Source: Chitinophagaceae bacterium
GTDB lineage: Bacteria > Bacteroidota > Bacteroidia > Chitinophagales > UBA10324
Reading direction: 5' to 3'
Length of the DNA stretch: 64,000 bases
Assembly (NCBI GenBank): GCA_016717285.1
Contig: JADKFU010000002.1
Location: 186,001 to 250,000 of the forward strand
Position numbers and translations under genes: made by a program. Position 1 is the stretch's first letter, and the number at the start of each line of letters is the position of its first letter. Shown one piece after another: positions 36,651-45,950 of the stretch. The notes under the pieces were generated by a model. That model saw nothing but the letters and a program-made list of their open reading frames with translations. It was not told where the DNA came from and ran no database searches.

Positions 36651-36705
36651 AAAACCACCATACAGTGATGTGTAAATATTAATCGGATAATTCAGTTGGC
36701 TGCCC

Positions 36706-36713
36706 TATCTTCG
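36706..36713 (+). promoter_or_regulatory. Candidate metK -7 element (TATCTTCG)
   Basis: It is one base off TAnnTTTG, 31 bases upstream of the metK ATG. No good -33 partner is visible. Confidence 0.35.
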
Positions 36714-36744
36714 CACACTTTCTCAAAAAAATTCAAATCATTCG

Positions 36745-38016
36745 ATGCCATACCTCTTCACTTCGGAGTCTGTTTCGGAAGGTCATCCGGATAAAGTAGC
36801 GGATCAGATTTCAGACGCCATTCTCGATGAGTTTTTGAAACAGGATCCCAACGCTAAAGTCGCTTGTGAGACATTTGTAACCACCGGACTTGTAGTAGTG
36901 GGCGGTGAAGTGAAATCGAAAGCCTATGTGGACATTCAGCGGGCTGCACGAAAGGTGATTCGCGAAATCGGTTATACCAAATCTGAATATATGTTTGATG
37001 CCGATTCCTGCGGCATTGTAACAGCCATCCACGAACAATCACCTGACATCAATCAGGGCGTGGAACGGAAGAAAAAGGAAGACCAGGGTGCCGGTGACCA
37101 GGGCATGATGTTCGGTTATGCGACGAATGAAACGGATAACTATATGCCGCTGGCGCTTGATCTTGCACACAAACTCCTTGAAGAACTGGCTGTTATCCGC
37201 AGAGAAGGTAAGGTGATGAAATACCTTCGGCCTGATGCAAAATCGCAGGTTACCATTGAATACAGTGATGATCACAAACCGTTACGTATTGACGCGATTG
37301 TAATTTCAACACAGCACGATGATTTTGATTCTGATAAAGTGATGCAGGAGATGATTGCTGATGACATTCAGAAATATCTCATTCCAAGAGTGAAAAAAAG
37401 TTTTCCGGCACGCATCACCAGACTTTTTGGAACAGACATTAAATATTACATCAATCCTACCGGGAAGTTTGTGATTGGTGGTCCTCACGGTGATACCGGT
37501 TTAACCGGAAGAAAAATTATCGTTGATACGTATGGTGGCAAAGGCGCTCATGGCGGTGGTGCTTTCTCCGGCAAAGATCCTTCCAAAGTGGATCGCTCGG
37601 CTGCGTATGCTGTCCGGCACATTGCTAAAAACCTGGTAGCAGCAGGTGTAGCCAGCCAGGTGTTGGTACAGGTTGCTTATGCAATTGGAGTTGCAAATCC
37701 TGTTGGGTTGTATATCACCACTTATGGCACTACCAATATTAAAGATGCTGATGGCAAGTTGATGACTGACGGAAAAATCGCTGAAATCGTACAACAGATT
37801 TTTGATATGCGTCCCTATGCGATTGTAACAAGGTTGAAATTACGCAATCCTATATATGGTAAAACGGCGGCTTATGGACACATGGGAAAAACGCCGTATA
37901 AGCATAAAGTGAACATCGGGAAGAATGGAAAGGCAAGATTCCGCGAAGTCGAATTCTTTACCTGGGAGAAACTGGATTATGTTGCGAAGATCAGGAAAGC
38001 ATTTCATTTAAATTAA
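36745..38016 (+). CDS. metK: S-adenosylmethionine synthetase
   Basis: This 423-residue enzyme makes SAM from methionine and ATP. Signature segments are SEGHPDKVADQISDAILD near the N-terminus, GAGDQGMMFGYATNET, and GGGAFSGKDPSKVDRSAAY. All three domains are intact and the length fits the longer Bacteroidota form. A left-half copy of the hairpin/8-bp repeat follows directly after its stop. Confidence 0.98.
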   Translation: MPYLFTSESVSEGHPDKVADQISDAILDEFLKQDPNAKVACETFVTTGLVVVGGEVKSKAYVDIQRAARKVIREIGYTKSEYMFDADSCGIVTAIHEQSPDINQGVERKKKEDQGAGDQGMMFGYATNETDNYMPLALDLAHKLLEELAVIRREGKVMKYLRPDAKSQVTIEYSDDHKPLRIDAIVISTQHDDFDSDKVMQEMIADDIQKYLIPRVKKSFPARITRLFGTDIKYYINPTGKFVIGGPHGDTGLTGRKIIVDTYGGKGAHGGGAFSGKDPSKVDRSAAYAVRHIAKNLVAAGVASQVLVQVAYAIGVANPVGLYITTYGTTNIKDADGKLMTDGKIAEIVQQIFDMRPYAIVTRLKLRNPIYGKTAAYGHMGKTPYKHKVNIGKNGKARFREVEFFTWEKLDYVAKIRKAFHLN

Positions 38017-38018
38017 AT

Positions 38019-38059
38019 TGTTAAATGGCTTAATAGGTAAACAGTCGCGGCGAAGCCGG
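38019..38059. repeat. Left-half copy of hairpin/8-bp repeat family
   Basis: Three degenerate 8-bp units (TGTTAAAT, GGCTTAAT, AGGTAAAC) run in phase into GTCGCGGCGAAGCCGG (38044-38059), which is 15/16 identical to the left arm of the repeat at 61862. The right half is missing. Confidence 0.65.
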
Positions 38060-38113
38060 TATTGTTAACTAAATTCATATTGGCAATAGCAATTTTTCCA
38101 TTACTTCAATGAG

Positions 38114-38533
38114 ATGAGCAAACAGCACGAATCAAAATCCAATGGTAAACTCGCAATAGAGCTGCCACTCCGTATTCTGATTGCTGAAGACAATGTGATT
38201 AATCAAAAATTGCTTTTAAGTATTCTAGCTATACTTGGTTACAGGGCAGATGCCGTAGCAGACGGGATGGATGTGCTGCGAACATTGAATGAGAAAAAAA
38301 TCGACCTGATATTAATGGATATTCAGATGCCTGAAATGGGTGGAGAAGAAACCACCATGTTGATACGCGAAAGGTTTAAAAACAGTGCACCTAAAATAAT
38401 TGCGATAACAGCCTATGCCATGGCAGGCGATCGTGAAAAGTATCTGAAAGCCGGAATGGATGGTTATATCGGCAAGCCTTTCAAAATGGATGACCTGGTT
38501 GCTGAGATCAAAAGAGTGATGCAGGCAATTTAA
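38114..38533 (+). CDS. Stand-alone receiver-domain response regulator
   Basis: This 139-residue protein is a single REC domain: acidic pocket E25-D26 (AEDNVINQ), phospho-acceptor Asp69 (LMDIQMPEMGG), the conserved Thr in IIAITAYAM and Lys in IGKPFKMDD. Its sequence resembles receivers of hybrid histidine kinases, so it probably takes phosphate from a kinase elsewhere. No output domain and no neighbouring kinase are present. Confidence 0.92.
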   Translation: MSKQHESKSNGKLAIELPLRILIAEDNVINQKLLLSILAILGYRADAVADGMDVLRTLNEKKIDLILMDIQMPEMGGEETTMLIRERFKNSAPKIIAITAYAMAGDREKYLKAGMDGYIGKPFKMDDLVAEIKRVMQAI

Positions 38534-38541
38534 ATGCAGGA

Positions 38542-39528
38542 TCATTCAAATCCGTGTTTCTTATTCTGCAGAGATGTTTCCAGATTCCACACTATAATTT
38601 TTTCTAACGGAGCTTCCCTTACATCACAGTTCTTGTTGATGCAAATGGAACATTGAACCGGCGGAATGCAGGCATCAGTATGGATGAATAGTTCAACCGG
38701 ATTTTCAAGATCTTTCTTTACCGTCTCATCAACATTGCTGACCTGCTCATGAGCAGCACGTACGTTTATATACCATGGCAGCGTAAGATGGCAATCGATG
38801 TGCACCACATTTCCATATTTAATCACACGCATATTATGCAGGTCCACCCACTCATCACGCCTTTCATTGTTCAGTTGCAGAATGATTTTTCTGAGCAGAT
38901 CATAATCAGCTTCATCCATAATTCCGGCAATGGCTTTTCTTAAAACCTGGTAACCGGTGAAGCAAATGAATATTCCCAGAGCAATGGCAATAATATTGTC
39001 GAAGATTTTAAGTCCTGTCAGGTTTATAATGATCAAAGCCACAATAATTCCAAGTGTGGAATAAGCATCAGATTGCAGGTGCGTGCCACTTCCTGATAAG
39101 GCAAGTGAACCTGATCTTTTGCCCTGACGGATGCAAAGCACACCAAGTACAAAGTTGACCACAGCAGTAACTAAAATGATGATAATGCCTGTATCCAGAT
39201 CATGAAGAGGTTGCGGATAGAAGAAACTGTAGATCGATTTTCCGATAATAATACAACCGGCAAACAATACCATCGTGCCTTCAATACTTGCTGAAATGTA
39301 TTCAATCTTGCCATGTCCGTATGGATGATCAGCGTCACGCGGCTTGGCAGATAAATTTAAACTGTAGAGGCCAATACCGCCTGCTACAACATTTACAATA
39401 CTTTCCAATGCATCTGTAAGAATAGCATTCGAATGCGTGAGCAGATAGGCCACAAACTTTGCAATGAGCAAGACAATGCCAATGGCCACCACCCATTTTT
39501 GAATTTGAATATTCTTGTTGGCCTGCAC
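38542..39528 (-). CDS. Cation diffusion facilitator transporter
   Basis: This 328-residue CDF protein has about six membrane segments in residues 1-210 and a cytoplasmic C-terminal domain. The second helix has the metal motif AILTDALESIVN and the fifth has HLQSDAYST. It probably exports divalent metal such as zinc or iron. A cysteine-rich tail (PPVQCSICINKNCDVR) is unusual and may bind metal. It starts with GTG and is divergent from lysS. Confidence 0.9.
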   Translation of the reverse strand: MQANKNIQIQKWVVAIGIVLLIAKFVAYLLTHSNAILTDALESIVNVVAGGIGLYSLNLSAKPRDADHPYGHGKIEYISASIEGTMVLFAGCIIIGKSIYSFFYPQPLHDLDTGIIIILVTAVVNFVLGVLCIRQGKRSGSLALSGSGTHLQSDAYSTLGIIVALIIINLTGLKIFDNIIAIALGIFICFTGYQVLRKAIAGIMDEADYDLLRKIILQLNNERRDEWVDLHNMRVIKYGNVVHIDCHLTLPWYINVRAAHEQVSNVDETVKKDLENPVELFIHTDACIPPVQCSICINKNCDVREAPLEKIIVWNLETSLQNKKHGFE

Positions 39529-39658
39529 TGTAAGATCAGAAGTGGGAACCGCGTTATTGATAGTCTAATTTTTGTGCAACATATAAAATTGCTGAAACTA
39601 CTTTGTATTTGTTCAGCAAAAACTCAACACTGCATGCAAAGTACTCATTGCGAAAAAC

Positions 39659-39666
39659 TATTTTTG
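39659..39666 (+). promoter_or_regulatory. Candidate lysS -7 element (TATTTTTG)
   Basis: It is a perfect TAnnTTTG match 18 bases upstream of the lysS ATG. It supports that start over the longer upstream frame. Confidence 0.45.
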
Positions 39667-39684
39667 CCGACAATTAAACAGACT

Positions 39685-41202
39685 ATGACACATTTTAGTG
39701 AGCATGAAATACAGCGCAGGCAGGCATTGGAAGAATTGGTTTCGCTGGGAATTGATCCGTTTCCGGCAGAAGGATTTCCGGTAAACAATTCTTCGGCGAA
39801 TATTCTTGGCAATTACCTTAACAGCACGGATGCAGCAGCATGGAAAGAAATTTCTATCGCAGGCAGACTTGTGAGCAAACGCATTATGGGAAGTGCATCT
39901 TTTGCTGTGCTGCAGGATGCTGCAGGAAAAATTCAATTGTATGTGAGTCGCGACGAACTGTGCGCCGGAGAAGATAAAACACTTTACAATACAGTCTTTA
40001 AAAAGCTGCTTGATCTCGGCGATTTTATTGGTGTGACAGGATATGTTTTTGTCACGAAAACAGGAGAGACTTCCATTCATGTGAAATCATTGAAGTTATT
40101 GAGTAAGGCATTAAAGCCCCTTCCTGTTGTAAAAGAAAAAGAAGGCCATGTATTTGATGAAGTTACCGATCCTGAATTGCGTTACCGTCAACGTTATGTT
40201 GATTTAAATGTGAATCCACGTTCGAAAGAAGTATTTGTACTGCGGTCGAAATTGCTGCAATCGATGCGCAATTTTTTACTGGAGAAAGGATACCTCGAAG
40301 TGGAAACTCCTGTGTTGCAACCTATCTACGGCGGTGCCGCCGCGCGACCGTTTACAACGCATCACAACACGCTTGACATGACCTTGTACCTCCGCATTGC
40401 CGATGAACTTTACCTTAAGCGACTGATTGTTGGCGGATACGACGGCGTGTTTGAGTTTGCAAAAGACTTCCGCAACGAAGGAATGGACCGCACACACAAT
40501 CCTGAATTTACGATGATGGAATTGTATGTGGCTTACAAAGATTATTACTGGATGATGGACCTGGTGGAAGAGATGGTAGAAAAAATTGCACTGGCTTTAC
40601 ACGGCACAACAAAAGTTACGGTCGGAAGCAATGAAATTGATTTCAAACGTCCCTGGAAACGCTACACCATGTTTGAAGCGATTCAGCATTTTACTACAAT
40701 TGATATCAGTGAAATGGAAGAAGATCAATTGCGCGAAACTGCCAGGCAATTGCATGTTCCTATAGATGCTTCCATGGGAAAAGGAAAACTGATTGATCAG
40801 ATTTTCGGAGAACATTGCGAACCACTTTTGATTCAACCGACTTTCATCACTGATTATCCCGTAGAAATGTCGCCGCTTGCGAAAAAACATCGTACCAAAC
40901 ACGGATTGGTGGAGCGCTTTGAAGCCATTTGCAATGGCAAGGAAATGTGCAATGCATTCAGCGAGCTGAATGATCCGCTCGATCAGCGCAGGCGATTTGA
41001 AGAACAGCTTGAATTGGGCAAGCGCGGTGATGAAGAAGCGATGATGCTGGATGAAGATTTTCTTCGGGCCATTGAATATGGAATGCCGCCAACAGCAGGT
41101 TTGGGAATCGGTATTGACCGGTTAACCATGATCATGACCAATTCACCCTCTATCCAGGATGTGATCTTTTTTCCACAGATGCGTCCTGAACGTCAGGCAT
41201 GA
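39685..41202 (+). CDS. lysS: Lysyl-tRNA synthetase (class II)
   Basis: This 505-residue class II synthetase has an OB-fold anticodon-binding domain (about 45-150), motif 1/2 (FRNEGMDRTHNPEFTMMELY) and motif 3 (GLGIGIDRLTMIMT). The ATG at 39685 is chosen because the frame further upstream overlaps the CDF gene and contains the promoter element. Its stop overlaps the start of the LRR gene (ATGA). Confidence 0.97.
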   Translation: MTHFSEHEIQRRQALEELVSLGIDPFPAEGFPVNNSSANILGNYLNSTDAAAWKEISIAGRLVSKRIMGSASFAVLQDAAGKIQLYVSRDELCAGEDKTLYNTVFKKLLDLGDFIGVTGYVFVTKTGETSIHVKSLKLLSKALKPLPVVKEKEGHVFDEVTDPELRYRQRYVDLNVNPRSKEVFVLRSKLLQSMRNFLLEKGYLEVETPVLQPIYGGAAARPFTTHHNTLDMTLYLRIADELYLKRLIVGGYDGVFEFAKDFRNEGMDRTHNPEFTMMELYVAYKDYYWMMDLVEEMVEKIALALHGTTKVTVGSNEIDFKRPWKRYTMFEAIQHFTTIDISEMEEDQLRETARQLHVPIDASMGKGKLIDQIFGEHCEPLLIQPTFITDYPVEMSPLAKKHRTKHGLVERFEAICNGKEMCNAFSELNDPLDQRRRFEEQLELGKRGDEEAMMLDEDFLRAIEYGMPPTAGLGIGIDRLTMIMTNSPSIQDVIFFPQMRPERQA

Positions 41203-42878
41203 AGAAAACAATTTTTAGAAATGTGCATGTCAGCCCTTTCCATTTTTGGCTGCTCTTGTTTTTGTTTCCATTAACAGCAGCAAGTCAGCTAAAAGAAGTG
41301 CCTTACGACAGTGACAGTACCTTCTATCGTGTGGATCTTGCGTTAAAAAATCCGCAGCGCTGCCATTATCTTTTTTTAGAGCAGGATACATTGCGTGAAT
41401 TGCCTGAAAATTTTTCAAAGCTTTCACATCTGAAAGGCATCACTTTCCGGTATTGCCTGAATGTGAACTGGCAACAGGTCTTAAATCGTTTGAGCGCATT
41501 ACCTGATTTGCAATACATTGAAATCAGTATTTGCAATTTGAAATCATTGCCGGATGAAATTGGTGAGCTGCAGCATATTCAAACACTAAACCTGAAATCC
41601 AATTTGCTAACCACATTACCGTCAGCTATCGGTAATTGCAAACGGCTGCAATACCTGAATTTATCATTTAACAGGACGTTGGATTTTACTACGGTAGCTG
41701 GACGTCTACAGCTCCTTCCTCAATTGATTGCGCTTGATCTTTCCAATAATCTGCTGACTTCGGTTCCTGCTGATTTAGATGCATTGCAAAATCTGCAGTG
41801 GTTGAATCTTGCTGATAACAGGCTGCGCATCTTACCTGAAAATTTAAAAGAACTGAAGTCACTTACAACTCTTGATCTCAGCAATAATCCTTTGTTGAAT
41901 TATACACTTGAGCTGGATAAGTTGGTATCGCTTACTTCCTTACAGCAATTATCACTTTCATCCAACGAACTAAAGTCGCTGCCTGAATCAATTGGTAATC
42001 TAACTTCACTGGAAAGGCTTGATCTAAGTGGCAATCAATTAACGTCGCTTCCGGGATCGATTGAAAAGTTAGTACTGCTGAAGGAGCTCGATTTAGGAAT
42101 GGACCGTGATGGGCAACGAAGAAACAAGCTAAGGAATTTTCCTTCCGGGTTTGATAAACTGATACAGCTTGAAGTATTGAATTTAAGTGGCGATTCTATT
42201 ATCGCCATTCCTGTTGCCATCTCAAAATTCATTCATCTGAAAGAATTGAACCTGAGTTGGTGCACACTTTTTGAAATTTCTCCGGCCATTCGCGGACTGG
42301 TCAACCTGGAGGTATTGCAATTGGATCACAACCACATCAATAAAATTCCTGATTGGATTGGCGAACTCAAATCGTTGCGGGAATTGCATCTGGATGCTGA
42401 TTTTTTTGCTTATCCTGTTGATAAGATCAGCATGGTTCCATCATCTATTGGAAACCTGGAACTGCTTGAAGTGTTAAGCATGAGAGATCAGGTGGTTCGG
42501 GCCCTTCCTGCTTCCCTCAGTCGCTGTTCGCAGTTGAAAACGATCGATCTGCGAAACAATTTGCTCACTATATTGCCCGACAGTTTTGTATTGCTTCACC
42601 AATTGAAAAGTCTTGATCTGAAAGCCAATACCCTCGAAAAATTACCTTCCGGATTCGATCAGCTCAGTGGACTTCGAAATCTCAACATTAGTTTTAATGA
42701 ATCACTTGATCTGTTTGGAGCGGCAAAACAACTGCAGCACATGAAGCAACTGGAAGTGCTGGATATAAGTTATAATAAGCTGAATGCTCAGATTTATGAA
42801 GCATTAAAAAAATCACTGCCATCCACCAAAATAATTGCTAAAGGATTTAATAACCTGGAACCTATCGAAGGGAAATAA
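41199..42878 (+). CDS. Exported leucine-rich repeat protein
   Basis: This 559-residue protein has a signal peptide (about 1-30) and roughly 18 leucine-rich repeats (about 75-545), with units like LxSLPExIGNLTSLERLDLSGNQ. There is no T9SS tail, so it may stay in the periplasm or outer membrane. It overlaps lysS by 4 bases, so translation is probably coupled to a tRNA synthetase. The binding partner is unknown. Confidence 0.87.
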   Translation: MKKTIFRNVHVSPFHFWLLLFLFPLTAASQLKEVPYDSDSTFYRVDLALKNPQRCHYLFLEQDTLRELPENFSKLSHLKGITFRYCLNVNWQQVLNRLSALPDLQYIEISICNLKSLPDEIGELQHIQTLNLKSNLLTTLPSAIGNCKRLQYLNLSFNRTLDFTTVAGRLQLLPQLIALDLSNNLLTSVPADLDALQNLQWLNLADNRLRILPENLKELKSLTTLDLSNNPLLNYTLELDKLVSLTSLQQLSLSSNELKSLPESIGNLTSLERLDLSGNQLTSLPGSIEKLVLLKELDLGMDRDGQRRNKLRNFPSGFDKLIQLEVLNLSGDSIIAIPVAISKFIHLKELNLSWCTLFEISPAIRGLVNLEVLQLDHNHINKIPDWIGELKSLRELHLDADFFAYPVDKISMVPSSIGNLELLEVLSMRDQVVRALPASLSRCSQLKTIDLRNNLLTILPDSFVLLHQLKSLDLKANTLEKLPSGFDQLSGLRNLNISFNESLDLFGAAKQLQHMKQLEVLDISYNKLNAQIYEALKKSLPSTKIIAKGFNNLEPIEGK

Positions 42879-42892
42879 ACAGACGAGAGAAG

Positions 42893-44017
42893 TTAATCTT
42901 CCTCCAGCATCAGGTCCACAATAATTTTATCGGCAATCAATTTTCCACTGTCCGTCAATATCAACGCATTATTTTCAAGTGAAGCAAATCCCGCTGTTAT
43001 AAATTCACGACTGCTATCGCGAATCAAATCAGCAGCAGGTGCAGCAAAATCAGTGAGCTTTAATCCCCACATGGTTCTGAGCTGCGTCATGATGCGTTCA
43101 TTGATTTGTTGGGTTGGAGTGAGTATTTCTTTTTCGAATCCGGTCTTTCCATTGTTTATTGTTTCCATGTATTGATGATTATTCGAAACATTCCATTGTC
43201 TTGAAACGCCATTGAATGAATGAGCAGATGGCCCAAGTCCCAAATATTTTTTCCCCTGCCAATACGCAGTATTATGCTTTGAGCAATGAAGATCATCACT
43301 TGAAAAATTGGAGATCTCATAATGTTTCCAATCCTGTTCCTTCATTTTTTTCATCAGCACTTCAAACTGCCTGGCCGATTGTTCTTCATTAATGGGTTTG
43401 CTTTTTCCTGATAAGATAAAATGTGCAAGTGCTGTTTTGGGTTCCACCGTCAGGCAATAACAGGAGATATGGTTCACGTTTAATTCAAGTGCTTTAGAAA
43501 TGTTTTGTTCCCACATTTCTTCGTTTGATTCCGGCAGTCCATACATTAAATCTATGGAGATATTGTCGAATCCTGCGTCCTGAGCAGCTTGGACTGAATG
43601 AGTGGCCTGCTTCGCATTGTGCGCCCGGTTCATCCATTTCAAATCCGCATCATCAAAAGACTGAATGCCGATACTCAAACGGTTAACAGGCAACTGCGCC
43701 AGTTCAGCAATTTTTTCTATGGTCAAATCATCCGGGTTCGCTTCCAGTGTTATTTCCGCGTTCGAATCGATATCGAAACGTTGGTACAGTTTTTCAAAAA
43801 TGGAATTCAATTCATATTGATTGAGCAGCGAAGGTGTGCCGCCGCCAAGATAAATAGTATGTATAAGTTCATTGCCAAGATAATGTTGCTGAAGTTCCAT
43901 TTCCTTTACAATAGCTGCAACAGTTGCCGTTTTATATTCCTGCTTCACCGAAAAATGAAAATCGCAGTAATGACAAGCTTGTCTGCAGAATGGAATATGT
44001 ATGTAAATACCGGCCAT
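42893..44017 (-). CDS. hemW: HemW-type radical SAM protein
   Basis: This 374-residue radical SAM protein has the Fe-S motif CRQACHYC (Cys11, 15, 18), GGGTPSLL and ITLEANPDDL. The motif CxxxCxxCxF and the HemW C-terminal domain place it with heme chaperones rather than true coproporphyrinogen oxidase HemN. The start at 44017 (AGIYIHIPFC) is the family start; the longer frame adds 13 atypical residues. Confidence 0.92.
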   Translation of the reverse strand: MAGIYIHIPFCRQACHYCDFHFSVKQEYKTATVAAIVKEMELQQHYLGNELIHTIYLGGGTPSLLNQYELNSIFEKLYQRFDIDSNAEITLEANPDDLTIEKIAELAQLPVNRLSIGIQSFDDADLKWMNRAHNAKQATHSVQAAQDAGFDNISIDLMYGLPESNEEMWEQNISKALELNVNHISCYCLTVEPKTALAHFILSGKSKPINEEQSARQFEVLMKKMKEQDWKHYEISNFSSDDLHCSKHNTAYWQGKKYLGLGPSAHSFNGVSRQWNVSNNHQYMETINNGKTGFEKEILTPTQQINERIMTQLRTMWGLKLTDFAAPAADLIRDSSREFITAGFASLENNALILTDSGKLIADKIIVDLMLEED

Positions 44018-44135
44018 AACTATGTTATCTGATTTGCCGGTAATTAAAATGAGCATAATCTAAAGGGAACGGAGAGCGTTTGAATAGTTTTTGAGCAACA
44101 GGCAAGAGGATGGTAGAATTGTAGTTATTCATTGA

Positions 44136-44143
44136 TAGTTTTG
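44136..44143 (+). promoter_or_regulatory. Candidate -7 element (TAGTTTTG) for the BamA/TamA-like gene
   Basis: It is a perfect TAnnTTTG match 25 bases upstream of the start. A TTG lies 14 bases upstream, shorter than usual. Confidence 0.4.
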
Positions 44144-44168
44144 TGATTTCATTCCCTGAAAAGATTAC

Positions 44169-45947
44169 ATGCGCTATGTGCTTTTAGTTATATTTTTATT
44201 TGCAGGCACCATCCTGTATGCACAGGGAAATTTCCTGCTTAAGATTATTCCTGTTGATAAAGATAGCGGCTTTTTAACGAAGGATTTTTCCTACAAAAGA
44301 AGTTTGAATGATTCAGTGGCATGCAATCAGGAGATGAAAAACTTACTGAACACGTTTTATCAGGAAGGTTATCTGGAAGCTACTTACACTGGCGTGAAAA
44401 AAGATTCGAATCAATTTATTGCAACAATTTATACCGGCAAACAATGGAAATGGGCGAAGCTCAGCAATGGAAATGCTGATGATGTGATTCTGGACAGGAT
44501 TGGCTTTCGTGAAAAATTATACAACGGCCAGCCATTCAGCAGTCAGGAGGTAGCAACCTTGCTGAACAAGCTGCTTACTTATTGCGAAAACAATGGTTAT
44601 CCGTTTGCCGCTGTACGGTTGGATAGCCTTCGCGGGAGCGGGGAGCAACTAAGTGCAAAAATTTTCATCACAAAAAACAAACTGATAACACTTGACAGCA
44701 TCCTTGTAAAAGGCGACGTTAAGATTGCAAATAAGTACCTCTCCAATTATCTCGGATTGCGGCTACCGGCTCCTTACCAGGAAGATGTAATTAAAAAAAT
44801 CACCTCGCGACTTACTGAGCTTCCGTTTCTCAGTGAAGAACGCCCGTCACAGCTTCAGTTCAGTAACAACAGAGCCGCCCTGCTTTTATACCTGAAGAAA
44901 AAAAATGCCAGCAGCTTCGATTTCATTCTCGGTGTTTTACCTAATAGCGCGACTAATGGAAAATTGCTGGTTACCGGCGATGGAAGGCTGAACCTTATCA
45001 ATTCTTTTGGAAGAGGGGAGACAGTTAATCTGCGTTTTAACCAGTTGCCCGGACGGGCAACGCAGGTAGATCTCAAAGGAGCATATCCTTATTTGTTCAA
45101 CCTGCCGTTTGGCATGGATGCAGAATTTAATCTTTATAAAAAGGATACACTTTACCTTGAAGTAAAAGGACAGGTTGGAGTTCAGTACCTTTTTACCGGT
45201 GTAAATAATTTCAGATTCTATTTCAGAAATGTTTCCAATTCGTTATTGTCAGTTGACACAGTATCGATCATTCAGTCAAAAGCACTTCCTCCAAACATCG
45301 ACTATAATACAAAATTTTATGGCATTGGTTTTTTGTTTGAAAAGCTGGATTACCGGAACAATCCACGAAGCGGAATTGCATTGCTGTTTAATGCGGAAGG
45401 AGGAAACAAAACAGTAAAGGAGAATGCGGAGATTTCAACTTTGGAGAATCCTGCTGATCCTGAATTCGATTTTTCTTCATTGTATGATTCCGTGAATGAG
45501 AAGAAAACGCAATTCCGGTTGGTGGGAAACTTGAATTATTACGTGCCCATATCAAGGCGTAGTTGTTTTATGACGGCGTATCATGGCGGAGCTATAATTG
45601 GTGAGAAAATTTATGCCAATGAGCGATACTATTTAGGAGGTTTTCACTTGCTCCGTGGATTTGATGAGCAATCAATTCTTGCTACGCAATACCATATATT
45701 AACGGCTGAGTATCATTATTTCCTCGGCAGAAATTCATTTTTATATCTCTTTTTTGATGGAAGCTATGTTGAAGACCGTTCTTTTGATCCCTTGACGCAT
45801 GATATGCCATTTGGTTTTGGTGCCGGCTTTAATTTCGAAACCAAAGCTGGTATCTTTGGGCTCAGCTATGCACTCGGTCATCAGCAAAATAACCCGATTG
45901 AGTTTCGTGCAGCAAAAATACATTTCGGTTATGTTAATAATTTTTAA
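44169..45947 (+). CDS. BamA/TamA-like outer membrane protein
   Basis: This 592-residue protein has a signal peptide (1-18), N-terminal POTRA-like repeats (about 25-235) and a C-terminal Omp85-type beta-barrel (about 245-592) with the RGF-type motif near HLLRGFDEQS. It likely inserts or exports outer-membrane proteins. The second POTRA starts at LDSILVKGD. It is the first gene of a run with DUF4271 and hemD. Confidence 0.82.
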   Translation: MRYVLLVIFLFAGTILYAQGNFLLKIIPVDKDSGFLTKDFSYKRSLNDSVACNQEMKNLLNTFYQEGYLEATYTGVKKDSNQFIATIYTGKQWKWAKLSNGNADDVILDRIGFREKLYNGQPFSSQEVATLLNKLLTYCENNGYPFAAVRLDSLRGSGEQLSAKIFITKNKLITLDSILVKGDVKIANKYLSNYLGLRLPAPYQEDVIKKITSRLTELPFLSEERPSQLQFSNNRAALLLYLKKKNASSFDFILGVLPNSATNGKLLVTGDGRLNLINSFGRGETVNLRFNQLPGRATQVDLKGAYPYLFNLPFGMDAEFNLYKKDTLYLEVKGQVGVQYLFTGVNNFRFYFRNVSNSLLSVDTVSIIQSKALPPNIDYNTKFYGIGFLFEKLDYRNNPRSGIALLFNAEGGNKTVKENAEISTLENPADPEFDFSSLYDSVNEKKTQFRLVGNLNYYVPISRRSCFMTAYHGGAIIGEKIYANERYYLGGFHLLRGFDEQSILATQYHILTAEYHYFLGRNSFLYLFFDGSYVEDRSFDPLTHDMPFGFGAGFNFETKAGIFGLSYALGHQQNNPIEFRAAKIHFGYVNNF

Positions 45948-45950
45948 CTC

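Noticed and set aside
39433..39684. 84-residue N-terminal extension of lysS
   Set aside because: It overlaps the CDF gene on the opposite strand and contains the -7 element; homologous LysRS starts at MTHFSEHE.
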